A stretch of 64,000 nucleotides of DNA from Fidelibacterota bacterium (GTDB lineage Bacteria > Fidelibacterota > UBA8477 > JABMPR01). The notes under the pieces were generated by a model. The model did not search any database. It saw only the letters and a list, made by a program, of their open reading frames with translations, and had not been told where the DNA came from. Within the stretch, counting starts at the first letter, position 1, and each line of letters opens with the position of its first letter. Shown here one piece after another: positions 52,591-62,593 of the stretch. The stretch spans positions 1-64,000 of the forward strand of contig JAIPJM010000006.1 of assembly GCA_021734255.1 (NCBI GenBank). Direction: 5' to 3'. Position numbers and translations under genes: made by a program.

Positions 52591-53199
52591 ATGAAAAATG
52601 AAAAGAAATCGTATCACCATAAGAACTTGCGCCCCGTCCTTATGGATGAAGCTGCGAAGATGATTGCTGAAGGGGGCGCAGCCAGCGTTACTATGCGTGA
52701 ACTTGGGAAGCGTGTTGGCGTGTCCAGGGGAGCCGCTTACCGACATTTCAGTGATAAGGATGCATTACTGATGTCCGTCTCTGCCAGTGGCTTCGAGAAG
52801 CTTAGCAGCGAGGTGCAGTCCGTTATCCAAAACGGCGAGATGTCCTTTGAATCCCGACTACTCGCGCTGGGGAAAGTGTATTTGCAATTCGCAATTGAGA
52901 ATCCCGCCCACTATAGATTGATGTATGGGAAAGAGGCTTTAAGCAGGTGGAATCAACCCGTTTTGAAAGAATCTGCCGATGGTCTATTTGATCATTTATA
53001 TGAGGTCATCAAAGGGTTTCAGGGAGAATGTGACATATCTGAAAAGGATACCCGAACCCTGGTCTATGTGGCCTGGAGTTCAGTTCATGGACTTGCATCG
53101 ATTCTCATTGAAAAGCATATCATGGCAGAAGTTGAAATAGAGCCGATCATCAATGAAGCCATGCAGACCATCATTAATGGCTTTAAAGCCGCATCGTAG
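52591..53199 (+). CDS. TetR-family transcriptional regulator
   Basis: 202 residues. The N-terminal HTH is MRELGKRVGVSRGAAYRHFSDK. The C-terminal ligand domain includes NPAHYRLMYG and the WSSVHGLASILIE stretch of the WHG-type subfamily. It probably represses itself and the divergent operon through the two palindromes upstream; ligand unknown. Confidence 0.93.
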   Translation: MKNEKKSYHHKNLRPVLMDEAAKMIAEGGAASVTMRELGKRVGVSRGAAYRHFSDKDALLMSVSASGFEKLSSEVQSVIQNGEMSFESRLLALGKVYLQFAIENPAHYRLMYGKEALSRWNQPVLKESADGLFDHLYEVIKGFQGECDISEKDTRTLVYVAWSSVHGLASILIEKHIMAEVEIEPIINEAMQTIINGFKAAS

Positions 53200-53241
53200 A
53201 GAAGGCTTTTCTTATTACCTCGCTAGATCCGAGACAGGTCC

Positions 53242-53931
53242 CTATCTGTTCACTTCCGTAATTAAGCGACTATAAAAATCGGTGAAGAAAGCCTCGCTCT
53301 GAACCGGCCCCGATTCAGTGATGCGTGATCCTTCACGACGCTGCCCCTGGACGGTGGTGCGGACGCGTGTTTGCCCGGGGACAATCTCCTCAAGCATAAT
53401 TGTCATCGTGTATAGATACGCATCGGGACCATCATTGCCATGTCCGATGTAGACATGGGATTGGCTATGATGGTGTGGCCTGGCGCGCCAGCCCCTGTTG
53501 CTATCCTCGTCATCTTCATCCTCTTCATCATCCTCGGAATCATTGAACACCAGGGCAAGAATTATCCCAACGACTGCAATGACCCCGGCAACAATAAAGA
53601 AGGTTTTGATCCCCTGATCGACTTCCTCTTCATTCATGGTTTCACGGCTGATCGGGGTTAAACGTCTTTCCGATGAACGCTTTGCAGTGATCAACCCCAT
53701 CCCCATGTCCACATTGTCCAAGGTATAGTGCATATCCTGGAGAACAATGACAGCTGCTTTGGCAATGTCATCAGGGGTCCCATTCAATTCCCGAGTTTGA
53801 AGTAACCGTGCCTCTTCGGGAGTTAACTCAGCTGGCCGAAATGAACAGCCTGTGAGGAATATGGAGAGATAGGCAACCAATAGCCAGACAGCCATTCTTG
53901 TATAGCTATGAAACAATCCAGTTTCCTTCAT
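53242..53931 (-). CDS. Lipoprotein with internal membrane helix and acidic stretch
   Basis: 229 residues. Lipobox IFLTGC (about residue 29). A second hydrophobic helix (TFFIVAGVIAVVGIILALVF) is followed by 14 acidic residues and a His-rich segment. The two flanking regions look like one alpha-beta domain split by the helix (AAVIVLQDMHYTLDNVDMGMGLITAKRS before, LYTMTIMLEE..RVRTTVQG after). Family not recognised. Confidence 0.65.
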   Translation of the reverse strand: MKETGLFHSYTRMAVWLLVAYLSIFLTGCSFRPAELTPEEARLLQTRELNGTPDDIAKAAVIVLQDMHYTLDNVDMGMGLITAKRSSERRLTPISRETMNEEEVDQGIKTFFIVAGVIAVVGIILALVFNDSEDDEEDEDDEDSNRGWRARPHHHSQSHVYIGHGNDGPDAYLYTMTIMLEEIVPGQTRVRTTVQGQRREGSRITESGPVQSEAFFTDFYSRLITEVNR

Positions 53932-54081
53932 CGTGACCCCCGTTGCGCCTTATTCAAATCAAATTACCCCAGCTATCATTACTTGTTTGAGAATTCATGC
54001 GAATTCGATTAATTTTCATAATAATTTGACGGTATCTGGTATTAATCACAAGGACTGTTTACCAATACAGAGGGAAGTATC

Positions 54082-55035
54082 ATGCAAATAAAAACACTGC
54101 TAACAATCATATTAACAATATCCCTTATGTCTTGCGCATCAACCAGCAAGAAGGATGAATCCATGAGCTTGGCTAATTTTGATGAACGGTGGGATTACAA
54201 TGACCCGGCCGGAACGGAAGTGATCTTCCGGGCAATGCTCGACGAGATCGCTTTCAAAGACCATCCAGAGTATCACCTGGAGTTGAAAACTCAAATCGCT
54301 CGAACTCTGGGTCTCCAGCAAAAATACAGGGCTGGGCATACCCTTCTCGATGAAGTTGAGCAGGCCCTCACCCCAGCGTACACGATTGCCCGTATACGCT
54401 ATCTTTTGGAACGGGGACGGATCTATAATTCAGCACAAAACCCTGAATTGTCTCTCTCTTTTTTTATGGAAGCCTGGGAGCTTGGCTTGAAAGAAGGGGC
54501 TGATTACTATGCTGTGGATGCCGCCCATATGATGGGAACCGCAGCAAGTCCAGACGTGCAATTGGAGTGGAATGAAAAGGCTGTTGAGCTTGCTGAAAAG
54601 AGCCAGGATCCCCGCGCCAAGGAGTGGCTTGGTTCCCTTTATAACAATATTGGCTGGACATACCATGGTAATGGGGAATTCAATAAAGCATTGGATGCCT
54701 TCAACAAAACCTATGACTGGTACGCGTCAAAGAATGATCTAAAATTCATGCAGATCGCAAAATGGTCCGCCGCCCGCACCCACAGGTCACTCGGAAATAT
54801 AGACATAGCCCTGGAGATGCAGACAACGCTCGCTCGAGATATGGCCACCTCTGGGGAAGAAGATGGCTATGTATACGAAGAGATCGCCGAGTGTTTTCAG
54901 GGCATGGGAGAGCCGGAAAAAGCCCGACCCTATTTTCTGAAAGCGTGGAAAATTCTTTCTCAAGACCCCTGGCTTCAACAAAATGAATCGGAGCGTTTGG
55001 AGCGATTGAATGCACTCGGCCAGCCCGCACCGTAA
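54082..55035 (+). CDS. TPR-repeat lipoprotein
   Basis: 317 residues. Lipobox ISLMSC at 13-18. Tandem helical repeats follow, including YNNIGWTYHGNGEFNKALDAF and AECFQGMGEPEKARPYF, both standard TPR units. A scaffold for protein contact in the periplasm or outer membrane. It lies just before pabA in the same direction (6 bases) but is not obviously related. Confidence 0.85.
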   Translation: MQIKTLLTIILTISLMSCASTSKKDESMSLANFDERWDYNDPAGTEVIFRAMLDEIAFKDHPEYHLELKTQIARTLGLQQKYRAGHTLLDEVEQALTPAYTIARIRYLLERGRIYNSAQNPELSLSFFMEAWELGLKEGADYYAVDAAHMMGTAASPDVQLEWNEKAVELAEKSQDPRAKEWLGSLYNNIGWTYHGNGEFNKALDAFNKTYDWYASKNDLKFMQIAKWSAARTHRSLGNIDIALEMQTTLARDMATSGEEDGYVYEEIAECFQGMGEPEKARPYFLKAWKILSQDPWLQQNESERLERLNALGQPAP

Positions 55036-55041
55036 ACCTAT

Positions 55042-55605
55042 ATGATTCTTCTCATTGATAATTATGACTCTTTTACATATAACCTTTATCAGCAGATCAG
55101 CAATTGTGGTGCTGAAGTACGGGTAGTAAAAAATGATGAACTCTCGGTTGATCAAATTCTGGAGCTCAAGCCCGAGCAAATTGTTCTAAGTCCCGGCCCC
55201 AAAACGCCTGCCGCTTCAGGCGTATCTATCCCCCTCATTCAGGCGCTGCAGGGGTCCATACCACTCCTGGGTATTTGCCTGGGCCATCAGTGTATTGCTA
55301 AGGCCTATGGTCAGACTATCCGCCCTGCACAAAAACTGCTGTTCGGTAAGACTGCAGCGGTTACCCGGAGCGCGTCGAGGTTATTAGTGGATCTTCCCCA
55401 AGAATTTCAAGTTGCGCGTTACCATTCCCTGGTCATCGATGATATCCCGGATGGTTTTTATGGCACATCTACCGATGCGTGGGGAGACATCATGTCCATG
55501 GAGCACGAATCAGATGCCATCTTCGGTGTCCAGTTCCATCCGGAATCATTTCTGATGCTGGAGCAGGGGAATATGATCATCAAGCGCTTCCTGGAGTTCG
55601 TTTGA
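55042..55605 (+). CDS. pabA: Aminodeoxychorismate/anthranilate synthase component II (glutaminase)
   Basis: 187 residues, class-I glutamine amidotransferase: C79 (LGICLGHQ), H166 and E168 (QFHPES). The IDNYDSFTYNLYQQI start is typical of PabA/TrpG. It supplies ammonia to the synthase encoded next. Because that neighbour looks like PabB and no trp genes are present, p-aminobenzoate (folate) synthesis is likely. Confidence 0.93.
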   Translation: MILLIDNYDSFTYNLYQQISNCGAEVRVVKNDELSVDQILELKPEQIVLSPGPKTPAASGVSIPLIQALQGSIPLLGICLGHQCIAKAYGQTIRPAQKLLFGKTAAVTRSASRLLVDLPQEFQVARYHSLVIDDIPDGFYGTSTDAWGDIMSMEHESDAIFGVQFHPESFLMLEQGNMIIKRFLEFV

Positions 55606-55606
55606 C

Positions 55607-56731
55607 ATGATTCCCAGCGATAGCCAGATCAAGAATGTATTCTTCACGGATGGGCCTGAGAATCCTGAGTGGCGACACCTTCTGGCTTTCAATCCAGCAA
55701 GCACCTTTGTGCTGAATGGGTTGAACGAACTGGAAAATCTCAAAAAATTCTATGAAACGCACAAGGGTCTGCTCATTGCTGGCTATTTCGCATATGATCT
55801 GGGACTGCGGTTACTGGGGGTCGAATCCAGACATACTTTCTCTAATCCCTTAGCAGTGCTCCATGCTTATGACACGTGGGAAGAGGGTCATCAGGAGAAA
55901 CCAGTACCACAGAGTACATTCCCGCCCCTGAGCTTCCAGGCCAGTCTCACCCAGGAGGAATATTCAACATCCATTGACCGGATTCATGCGTATATCAGGG
56001 CAGGCGATTTTTATCAGATCAATTTCACACAGCAATTGAGGGCCAGGACTACACAGCAACCACGAGAACTATTTGCTCATTTATCGCAACGTCATCCCGC
56101 CAGTCATATGTGTTATTTTGAGTGGGAGGATCTGACGATCCATTCCCTGTCACCCGAGCTGTTTCTCCACTTTGCCGGGGGTACATTGACCACCGAGCCC
56201 ATCAAGGGCACGCGACCGCGAGGGAACAGTGATGAAGACGATGAGCGGCAAATGACAGCGCTCCTGGAGAGTGAGAAGGAGCAAGCTGAACTCTTCATGA
56301 TCACAGATCTTCTGCGCAATGACCTGGGGAAGGTATGTGAGATCGGAACGGTCGAACTTGAGCTGGTCAAGGGAATTCAAAAATTGCCCCGGGTATGGCA
56401 TACTTATTCTCGGATCAAGGGTAAATTAGGGAATGAGTACACACCTCTTGATGCACTATTCTCCATGTTACCGGGTGGCTCTATCAGCGGTTGCCCAAAA
56501 AAAAGAGCTCTGGAGGTTATCGATGACCTGGAATCTGAGTCACGTGGGATATATACAGGCTGTCTGGGATACTTTCATCCTGCAGGGGACTTCAGTTTTA
56601 ACATTGCTATCCGAACCCTTATTCAGCAAGGAGAAAATCTCAGTCTTGGTACTGGTGGTGGGATCACTATCGATTCGAACTGGGAGGATGAGTGGAACGA
56701 GCTGCTAACAAAAGCTTCAACTTTCTACTGA
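55607..56731 (+). CDS. pabB: Aminodeoxychorismate synthase component I
   Basis: 374 residues. Chorismate-binding fold with TTEPIKGTRPRG (the Lys of PabB), MITDLLRNDLGKVC, PGGSISGCPKKRA and YTGCLGY. It makes 4-amino-4-deoxychorismate with PabA. The N-terminal domain is short, as in many PabB. It starts one base after pabA. No pabC lyase gene is nearby. Confidence 0.93.
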   Translation: MIPSDSQIKNVFFTDGPENPEWRHLLAFNPASTFVLNGLNELENLKKFYETHKGLLIAGYFAYDLGLRLLGVESRHTFSNPLAVLHAYDTWEEGHQEKPVPQSTFPPLSFQASLTQEEYSTSIDRIHAYIRAGDFYQINFTQQLRARTTQQPRELFAHLSQRHPASHMCYFEWEDLTIHSLSPELFLHFAGGTLTTEPIKGTRPRGNSDEDDERQMTALLESEKEQAELFMITDLLRNDLGKVCEIGTVELELVKGIQKLPRVWHTYSRIKGKLGNEYTPLDALFSMLPGGSISGCPKKRALEVIDDLESESRGIYTGCLGYFHPAGDFSFNIAIRTLIQQGENLSLGTGGGITIDSNWEDEWNELLTKASTFY

Positions 56732-56805
56732 GGTTTGTACAAACTATTTACAATCTTTGCATTGTCCGCTCATGGTACATGCAGAAATACTTGAAAGGTA
56801 CGCTC

Positions 56806-58770
56806 ATGTCCAGACACACCATTTACCCGCTTGTCATCCTCCTGCTTGCTGGCACACTCAGTGCCCAAATGTGGGTTCAAAATGACCTTATTTTTAATCC
56901 AAGTGGCATCCCCTCTCTCCCCTTCTCGCAACCACGGTTTGCCGATCTGGATGATGATGGCGATTTAGACCTGATCCTTGGGAGTATTAGCAAGCCCCCA
57001 CGCTATTTTGAGAACCATGGGACCTCAACCAATCCTCGGTTTCAGCCAGGTGACAATATTTTCTCTGCAATTTCTGAATTGGACTGTGAGGTAGCAGTCT
57101 TTGTAGACCTGGATGGTGATGATGACCTGGACGCCGTCACTGGGGGCTATACCGGTTTACAACTATACGACAATCATGGTGGAAAAAGCGCGCCGGCATT
57201 CACCAAAAAAGAGGGTGCCTTCACAGGGGTAAGTGCTGGTATTAATCCAGTTCCACATTTTGCTGACCTGGATGGAGACAATGATTTTGATCTCGTGTTG
57301 GGCTACAGTGAAAGTGGTGCAGTGAAATATTATGAGAATCAGGGCACTGCAGATAGCGCCGCATTCAATGCAAATGGTGTTGAAACCTGGTTCGATGTTG
57401 GGCTTTATGCATACCCGTATTTTTCAGACCTGGATTCTGATGGGGACTATGACCTCCTTGTCGGAAGAGATGGCTATGGATTTCATTACTACCGCAATAA
57501 TGGGAATCAGTTCAGTTGGGCTTGGATCGATTCCGACGTCCACTTCAATGGCCTGGGACAATCCACCTACTGGAACTCACCCAGTCTGATCGATTTGAAC
57601 GGCGATGGAAAACAGGACCTGGTCCATGGAACTGCCTCAGGTCCACTTCGATACTATCGCAATACAGGCTCATTGGACCAACCCAGCTGGCTGGAAGTAA
57701 CCTCCCTGTTTGGTGGTGTCCTGGATGTCGGTGGAGCCAGCACGCCAATTTTTATCGACTTTGATGGGGATGGAGATGTGGACATGTTGTCCGGTTCAAC
57801 CCTGGGAAGCATCAAATATTTTGAAAACATCGGCACTAGATATAACGCTGCCTGGAAAGCAGACCATACCCGCTTCTCCAGCATTGATCACTCGATCTAT
57901 GCAGCCGTTACTGCTGGAGATCTTAATGGTGACGGATTGATAGACCTGGTTGTTGGCGATTTAAGCGGAAATCTTTTTTATCATCCAAACTCTGGAAGCG
58001 GTTTCCCTTATGATGCCAGCATGTTCAGCGATATCAACGTGGGTGGATTCGCGGCACCCAAACTTTATGATATGGATATGGATTCTGACCTGGACCTGAT
58101 AGTGGGTCATGAAAATGGTGAAATATCCTATTATGAAAACACGGGCTCTTCCGCATTACCCGTCTGGACACATGATCCAAACATGTTTTCCGGGATCGAT
58201 GTGGGGAGCAATGCTACCATGACCTTCGGTTATGTAGACAATAACGCAAACCTGGATATGATCACCGGAGACCTGTTCCGGGAACTTCAGTTTTTCTCTT
58301 TCGAGGGCGGTATCTGGGTAGAAAAAACCGACATGGTGTCGGACCTGACGGTTGGTCAAAATGCCACACCAGCCCTGGTTGATCTCGATGGAGACACGGA
58401 CATTGATCTTGCGGTGGGAAATTATGACGGAACGTTTAACTATTTTGAGAATACCACTGTTGTTGGCATTAGGGAAACACCTGCCCTGCCTGCAAGAGCA
58501 ACCTTGCATAATGCATTTCCCAATCCATTCAACCCCTCAACTCAAATTGGTTTTTCCGTGACCCAGACAGGCCAGATATCAGTCAAGATCTACGATCTTT
58601 CCGGTCGTCAGATAAAGGAACTGCTCTCCTCAGAACTTGCAGCTGGAGAATACAGCCTGGAATGGGATGGTACCGACACCAAGGGCCATGGAATGACCGC
58701 TGGCGTATATCTTGTCGTTCTTAGTGATGGGCATAATTACCAGACCCAGAAGATCACTTATTTGAAATAG
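56806..58770 (+). CDS. Secreted FG-GAP/VCBS repeat protein with T9SS type-A sorting domain
   Basis: 654 residues from the ATG at 56806 (AAAGGT upstream). Signal peptide MSRHTIYPLVILLLAGTLSA. About a dozen repeats of about 50 residues follow, each with a calcium loop such as DLDDDGDLDLILG or DLNGDGLIDLVVGD, and FENHGT-type ends. This is the pattern of beta-propeller VCBS/FG-GAP proteins. The last 75 residues (from NAFPNPFNPSTQIGF to the final QKITYLK) are a type IX sorting domain with FlgD-like fold. The protein should be exported to the surface. Longer in-frame starts would add a non-signal N-terminus. Confidence 0.9.
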   Translation: MSRHTIYPLVILLLAGTLSAQMWVQNDLIFNPSGIPSLPFSQPRFADLDDDGDLDLILGSISKPPRYFENHGTSTNPRFQPGDNIFSAISELDCEVAVFVDLDGDDDLDAVTGGYTGLQLYDNHGGKSAPAFTKKEGAFTGVSAGINPVPHFADLDGDNDFDLVLGYSESGAVKYYENQGTADSAAFNANGVETWFDVGLYAYPYFSDLDSDGDYDLLVGRDGYGFHYYRNNGNQFSWAWIDSDVHFNGLGQSTYWNSPSLIDLNGDGKQDLVHGTASGPLRYYRNTGSLDQPSWLEVTSLFGGVLDVGGASTPIFIDFDGDGDVDMLSGSTLGSIKYFENIGTRYNAAWKADHTRFSSIDHSIYAAVTAGDLNGDGLIDLVVGDLSGNLFYHPNSGSGFPYDASMFSDINVGGFAAPKLYDMDMDSDLDLIVGHENGEISYYENTGSSALPVWTHDPNMFSGIDVGSNATMTFGYVDNNANLDMITGDLFRELQFFSFEGGIWVEKTDMVSDLTVGQNATPALVDLDGDTDIDLAVGNYDGTFNYFENTTVVGIRETPALPARATLHNAFPNPFNPSTQIGFSVTQTGQISVKIYDLSGRQIKELLSSELAAGEYSLEWDGTDTKGHGMTAGVYLVVLSDGHNYQTQKITYLK

Positions 58771-58792
58771 CTCTGAAATTATATGTATATAG

Positions 58793-58824
58793 AAAAAGAG
58801 CCGATGTTCGTCGGCTCTTTTTTT
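58793..58824. terminator. Bidirectional terminator between the T9SS cargo gene and frdB
   Basis: AAAAAGAGCCGA, loop TGTTCG, TCGGCTCTTTTTTT. A near-perfect hairpin with A and T runs on both sides, serving the converging genes. Confidence 0.9.
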
Positions 58825-58841
58825 ATTCGTATGGTCTTTGA

Positions 58842-59585
58842 TTACATTTCCAGGTCTGGAACTGCGATCTTCACTCCTGCGTTCATTTTCCGCCTGATAT
58901 AGGAAAAGACTTCCAGAAGGGGTAGATCCTTGGGACATACATCATCACAAGCCATCATACCGATACAGCCGAATACACCCATATCCGTCGAGACCAGCTC
59001 GAACCATTCCTGATCACCCCTTTTATCCCGGGGATCAAATAAGAAACGACCAATACGGTTCAAACCTGCGGCTCCAAGGAAGTCAGGATTGACCTGGGCG
59101 GTTGCACATGCGGCCACACAACAGCCACATTCGATACAACGCTCAGATTCATAGATCTTATTTGCTGTGGCATTGTCCATGCGTTCTTCTTCGGCAGTGG
59201 GATCAAATTCCTTATCCGTGTGGACCCAGGATTCAACACGTTTGGCCATATCATGGAACCAGACGCCAGTGTCCACCGATAGATCTCCAAGCAATTTGAA
59301 GAACGGGAGCGGAAGAAGCTCAATCGTATCATCCAGGTCGGAGGTTAAGGTTCGGCATGCAAGGGTTGGGCGACCATTGATCATCATGGCGCACGATCCA
59401 CATATCCCTGCCCGACAGACGAAGTCGTACATAAGATCTGGTGCCTGTTTCTCCCTGATCAAATGAAGTGCCGTAAAGATGTTCAAGCGGGGTGTCTCTT
59501 CCAGTTCGAAGGTCTCTACATGCGGCTCATCGTTGTCCTTGGTAGGATTATATCTAAATATTTTAAAGGTTAGTGTTCTTGCCAT
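58842..59585 (-). CDS. frdB: Fumarate reductase/succinate dehydrogenase iron-sulfur subunit
   Basis: 247 residues. 2Fe-2S ligands in CRAGICGSCAMMINGRPTLAC. The 4Fe-4S and 3Fe-4S sites are in CIECGCCVAAC, and CIGMMACDDVCPKDLP. It aligns closely with the Wolinella-type FrdB (SVDTG.WF, AAGLNRIGRF). It passes electrons between the flavin and the quinone subunit. Its start overlaps the frdA stop (TAATG). Confidence 0.95.
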   Translation of the reverse strand: MARTLTFKIFRYNPTKDNDEPHVETFELEETPRLNIFTALHLIREKQAPDLMYDFVCRAGICGSCAMMINGRPTLACRTLTSDLDDTIELLPLPFFKLLGDLSVDTGVWFHDMAKRVESWVHTDKEFDPTAEEERMDNATANKIYESERCIECGCCVAACATAQVNPDFLGAAGLNRIGRFLFDPRDKRGDQEWFELVSTDMGVFGCIGMMACDDVCPKDLPLLEVFSYIRRKMNAGVKIAVPDLEM

Positions 59586-61534
59586 TATTTTGCATCCTTA
59601 TAGGGTGATTCTTCTTTCCAGGCTTCCTTGGGGAGTCCCGTTCCAATGGGTTCCTCTGTAGGAAGTTTCCCCAGTGCAGCCTGTTCAGCATCTACTTTGG
59701 CATTGTATTCATCCAGAGTCAGATCCATGTCGATCATTTGTCCACCCCCATATCCTCGATCACCGGGAGGAAGATCCAGCTGCCCTACCGGTTCATAATT
59801 GAATTCGGGCTCATTTGCACCAGCTGGCCAGGTTGCCAGCGTCCGATTCAACCAGTTTTTGTCATCACGTGCAGGATAATCCTCTCGTGTGTGCGCACCC
59901 CTGGATTCTGTTCTCAGGAGGGCACCCTTGGCAATGATGTAGGCCTGTTTTGCCATCCCTTCGATGCGAAGTGCCTGAGAGAGTTCAGGATTCATTCCTG
60001 GTGCTGTCGTACTCACTTTTACCTTATCGACACGACCGAGAATATCTTCCAACCCATTGACTGCTTTTTCCAGCCCTTCACCCGTTCTGAAGATATGAAC
60101 GTGGTCCTTCAGGAGGTGAGCGATCTCATCGCGAAGTGCATAGACATTTTCATTACCTGTATTATTGACCAGGTGAGCGATCTTGTCGGTTTGTTCCTTG
60201 GCAAACTTTTCTGCCAGTAATATATCAGCATCCAAAGTCGCAGATTTTGCATAATTCGCGATCTTTTGGCCGACAACCATACCGGCAACGACTGTCTCAG
60301 CCAGTGAATTTCCTCCCAGGCGGTTGAAGCCGTGCATATCCCAGCAGGAAACCTCACCCAGGGCAAACAAACCTTTCAGTCCGTAGGCTTGACCATCCTT
60401 ATTCACGCGAATACCGCCCATTGAATAGTGCTGTGTGGGCCGTACCGGGATCAATTCCTTGATGGGATTCACACCGATGAAGTACATGCAGATATCGTAC
60501 ACTTCTCTAAGTTTGGTTGTGAGATGCTTCTCACCCAGGTGACGCAGATCCAACCAGAGATGCTCACCATAGGGGGACTGCACGCCTTTGCCCTTAAGTA
60601 TGTGCTGCTTCATTCTTCTGGATACAACATCTCGAGACGCTAATTCTTGTTTATCGGGTTCATAATCCGGCATGAAACGATACTCATCCACATCCAGCAG
60701 TAATCCACCATCACCACGACAACCCTCGGTTACAAGAATATCCGTGGGTACGATACCGGTTGGGTGGAACTGTACAGCTTCCATGTTACCCAGGGGTACT
60801 GATCCTGTTTGGAGGGCGATCCATGAGCCAGTGCCTTCATTGATGATGGCGTTGGTTGATTCACCATACAGACGACCGTAACCACCTGTGGCTATGGCTG
60901 TTGCTTTGGACATATAGGCCATTATTTCACCGTCGCGAAGTGACCTGACAATGGCGCCAACACAGACGCCATCTTCATGGATCAGGCTCAGAGCCTCCAT
61001 GCGATCATGGATGGTGATATCCAATTGGATGGCCAGGTTATCCATTGCATATAATACGGTATGTCCTGTTCCATCCGCCGTATAACAGGTTCTCCATTTT
61101 GCTGTACCGCCAAAGTCGCGGGCGGTTATCAAGCCTTCTTTCTCGTGGTCCTCGACGATGGTTTCCTTCTTGCCTTTGATATAGACCTCTCGCGGGCCAC
61201 CCTCTACTCGGTTCCATGGCACCCCAAAGTGGGCCATTTCACGCATGGCAATGGGTGCACTGTCAGCAAAGATCCTGGCAACTTCCTGATCGGCTCCCCA
61301 ATCGGATCCTTTCACGGTATCGAGCCAGTGAATGGTCGGGTTATCGCCTTTTCCTTTAACAGAGTTACCCAGGGATGCCTGCATGCCGCCTTGAGCTGCA
61401 GCTGAATGACTTCTTCTTGGAGGAACCAGGGACAACATGGTAACATCGAGACCTGCCTGTGCACTGGCAATAGCAGCTCTTTCACCCGCCAGACCAGCAC
61501 CTATGATCAGAACATCTGTAATTATGGTCTTCAT
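59585..61534 (-). CDS. frdA: Fumarate reductase/succinate dehydrogenase flavoprotein
   Basis: 649 residues from the ATG at 61534, which overlaps the frdC stop (ATGA). FAD-binding GAGLAGERAA; covalent FAD His H43 in RRSHSAAAQGG, the same position as in Wolinella FrdA. HPTGIVPTDILVTEGCRGDGG and RPTQHYSMGG hold active-site residues. It interconverts fumarate and succinate at the inner membrane. Confidence 0.96.
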   Translation of the reverse strand: MKTIITDVLIIGAGLAGERAAIASAQAGLDVTMLSLVPPRRSHSAAAQGGMQASLGNSVKGKGDNPTIHWLDTVKGSDWGADQEVARIFADSAPIAMREMAHFGVPWNRVEGGPREVYIKGKKETIVEDHEKEGLITARDFGGTAKWRTCYTADGTGHTVLYAMDNLAIQLDITIHDRMEALSLIHEDGVCVGAIVRSLRDGEIMAYMSKATAIATGGYGRLYGESTNAIINEGTGSWIALQTGSVPLGNMEAVQFHPTGIVPTDILVTEGCRGDGGLLLDVDEYRFMPDYEPDKQELASRDVVSRRMKQHILKGKGVQSPYGEHLWLDLRHLGEKHLTTKLREVYDICMYFIGVNPIKELIPVRPTQHYSMGGIRVNKDGQAYGLKGLFALGEVSCWDMHGFNRLGGNSLAETVVAGMVVGQKIANYAKSATLDADILLAEKFAKEQTDKIAHLVNNTGNENVYALRDEIAHLLKDHVHIFRTGEGLEKAVNGLEDILGRVDKVKVSTTAPGMNPELSQALRIEGMAKQAYIIAKGALLRTESRGAHTREDYPARDDKNWLNRTLATWPAGANEPEFNYEPVGQLDLPPGDRGYGGGQMIDMDLTLDEYNAKVDAEQAALGKLPTEEPIGTGLPKEAWKEESPYKDAK

Positions 61535-62319
61535 AGCACGATCCCTCCCCAAACGCCTGTTCCGGCCAGAATTGTAATGGTCCCCAGGACGATGTAGAAT
61601 CCGAATAATAGATAGAAAAAGGCTTTGGCATAATTTCTCACGAACCAGGTATCAGCAAGCCATTTTACCAGGAGACGATATACGCCAATTGCCATGTGAG
61701 CAACGACGGAGGCCATGAGCGTGGCGTAGAGTATCCAGAGCCCGCTACTCATCCTGGAAACGGTAAGGTCAGCGGTAAATCCGGGTGGCTGGCCAGCATA
61801 CCCCATATCAGAGAATAGATTCCAGGTGATCAGGATCAGGTGGAATGAACCGGTTGCCAGGACAATCATGCCTGTCCGCACCTGCCAGATCCAGAGTGAT
61901 GTTTCAAAATGTTTTCTCAGCTTGATGTCTGACGCCGGGTCCTGCTGCCAGGTCTTTCGGGAAGCCTTCAGGGTCTTGCCCAATTCCATCATGCGCTTAC
62001 GTTCTCTCAGTTTGCCGGGAATTTTTCTACTGGCCCAGATGAAGTGAACAAAAAAGGCAATGGATACCAGGAACACCACTGGCTGGGCCAGAGGGATGGT
62101 GTGTTCCATGAAGTTTGCTACAACATCGTAAGTCTCTCGACCAAAAATTATGGATGATTCTGCTAATAAATGACCCCAGATAAACAGGGCAAGAAAAGCA
62201 CCAGTAAAACCACTGATCCGCTCATCACGCAACGCTCGCCTGGCATTCTTAAAGGCACTGCTTTTCTGCGAATGTCTTGATTCTGCCTTGGGATATAATT
62301 CAGTATCAATTCCTGTCAT
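61531..62319 (-). CDS. frdC: Dihaem cytochrome b subunit of fumarate reductase
   Basis: 262 residues, five membrane helices. The four haem histidines of the Wolinella-type subunit are found as H50 (FIWGHLL), H92 (FFVHFIW), H160 (GSFHLIL) and H208 (VVAHMAIG). The glutamates that Wolinella uses for quinol oxidation and proton transfer (E66, E180) are not at the aligned places here (HTIPLAQP and SVVAHM). The quinone reaction may therefore differ, or the enzyme may run as succinate dehydrogenase. Confidence 0.93.
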   Translation of the reverse strand: MTGIDTELYPKAESRHSQKSSAFKNARRALRDERISGFTGAFLALFIWGHLLAESSIIFGRETYDVVANFMEHTIPLAQPVVFLVSIAFFVHFIWASRKIPGKLRERKRMMELGKTLKASRKTWQQDPASDIKLRKHFETSLWIWQVRTGMIVLATGSFHLILITWNLFSDMGYAGQPPGFTADLTVSRMSSGLWILYATLMASVVAHMAIGVYRLLVKWLADTWFVRNYAKAFFYLLFGFYIVLGTITILAGTGVWGGIVL

Positions 62320-62593
62320 GATACCAGCTCCGATCTTTTATAAGTATATGAAGAGTATTTTATATGGCGTTCCTTCACCATGTAAATATCAACTCCCCAA
62401 TTCAAATTTCAAGTGTCAACTCTCTGACTTATCTAATATCGACAAGTTAAGTATCGTTGTTCTGTCAATTGCTTGAAGCAAATAATGCACCAGCTCAAGC
62501 TTTTGACCAAAAATTTATTCAATCGTGGATAAGCGTCTCTTCACACCTTATTTTGTACCACCAATTAACAGCACATAATATTAGGGAGTTGGA

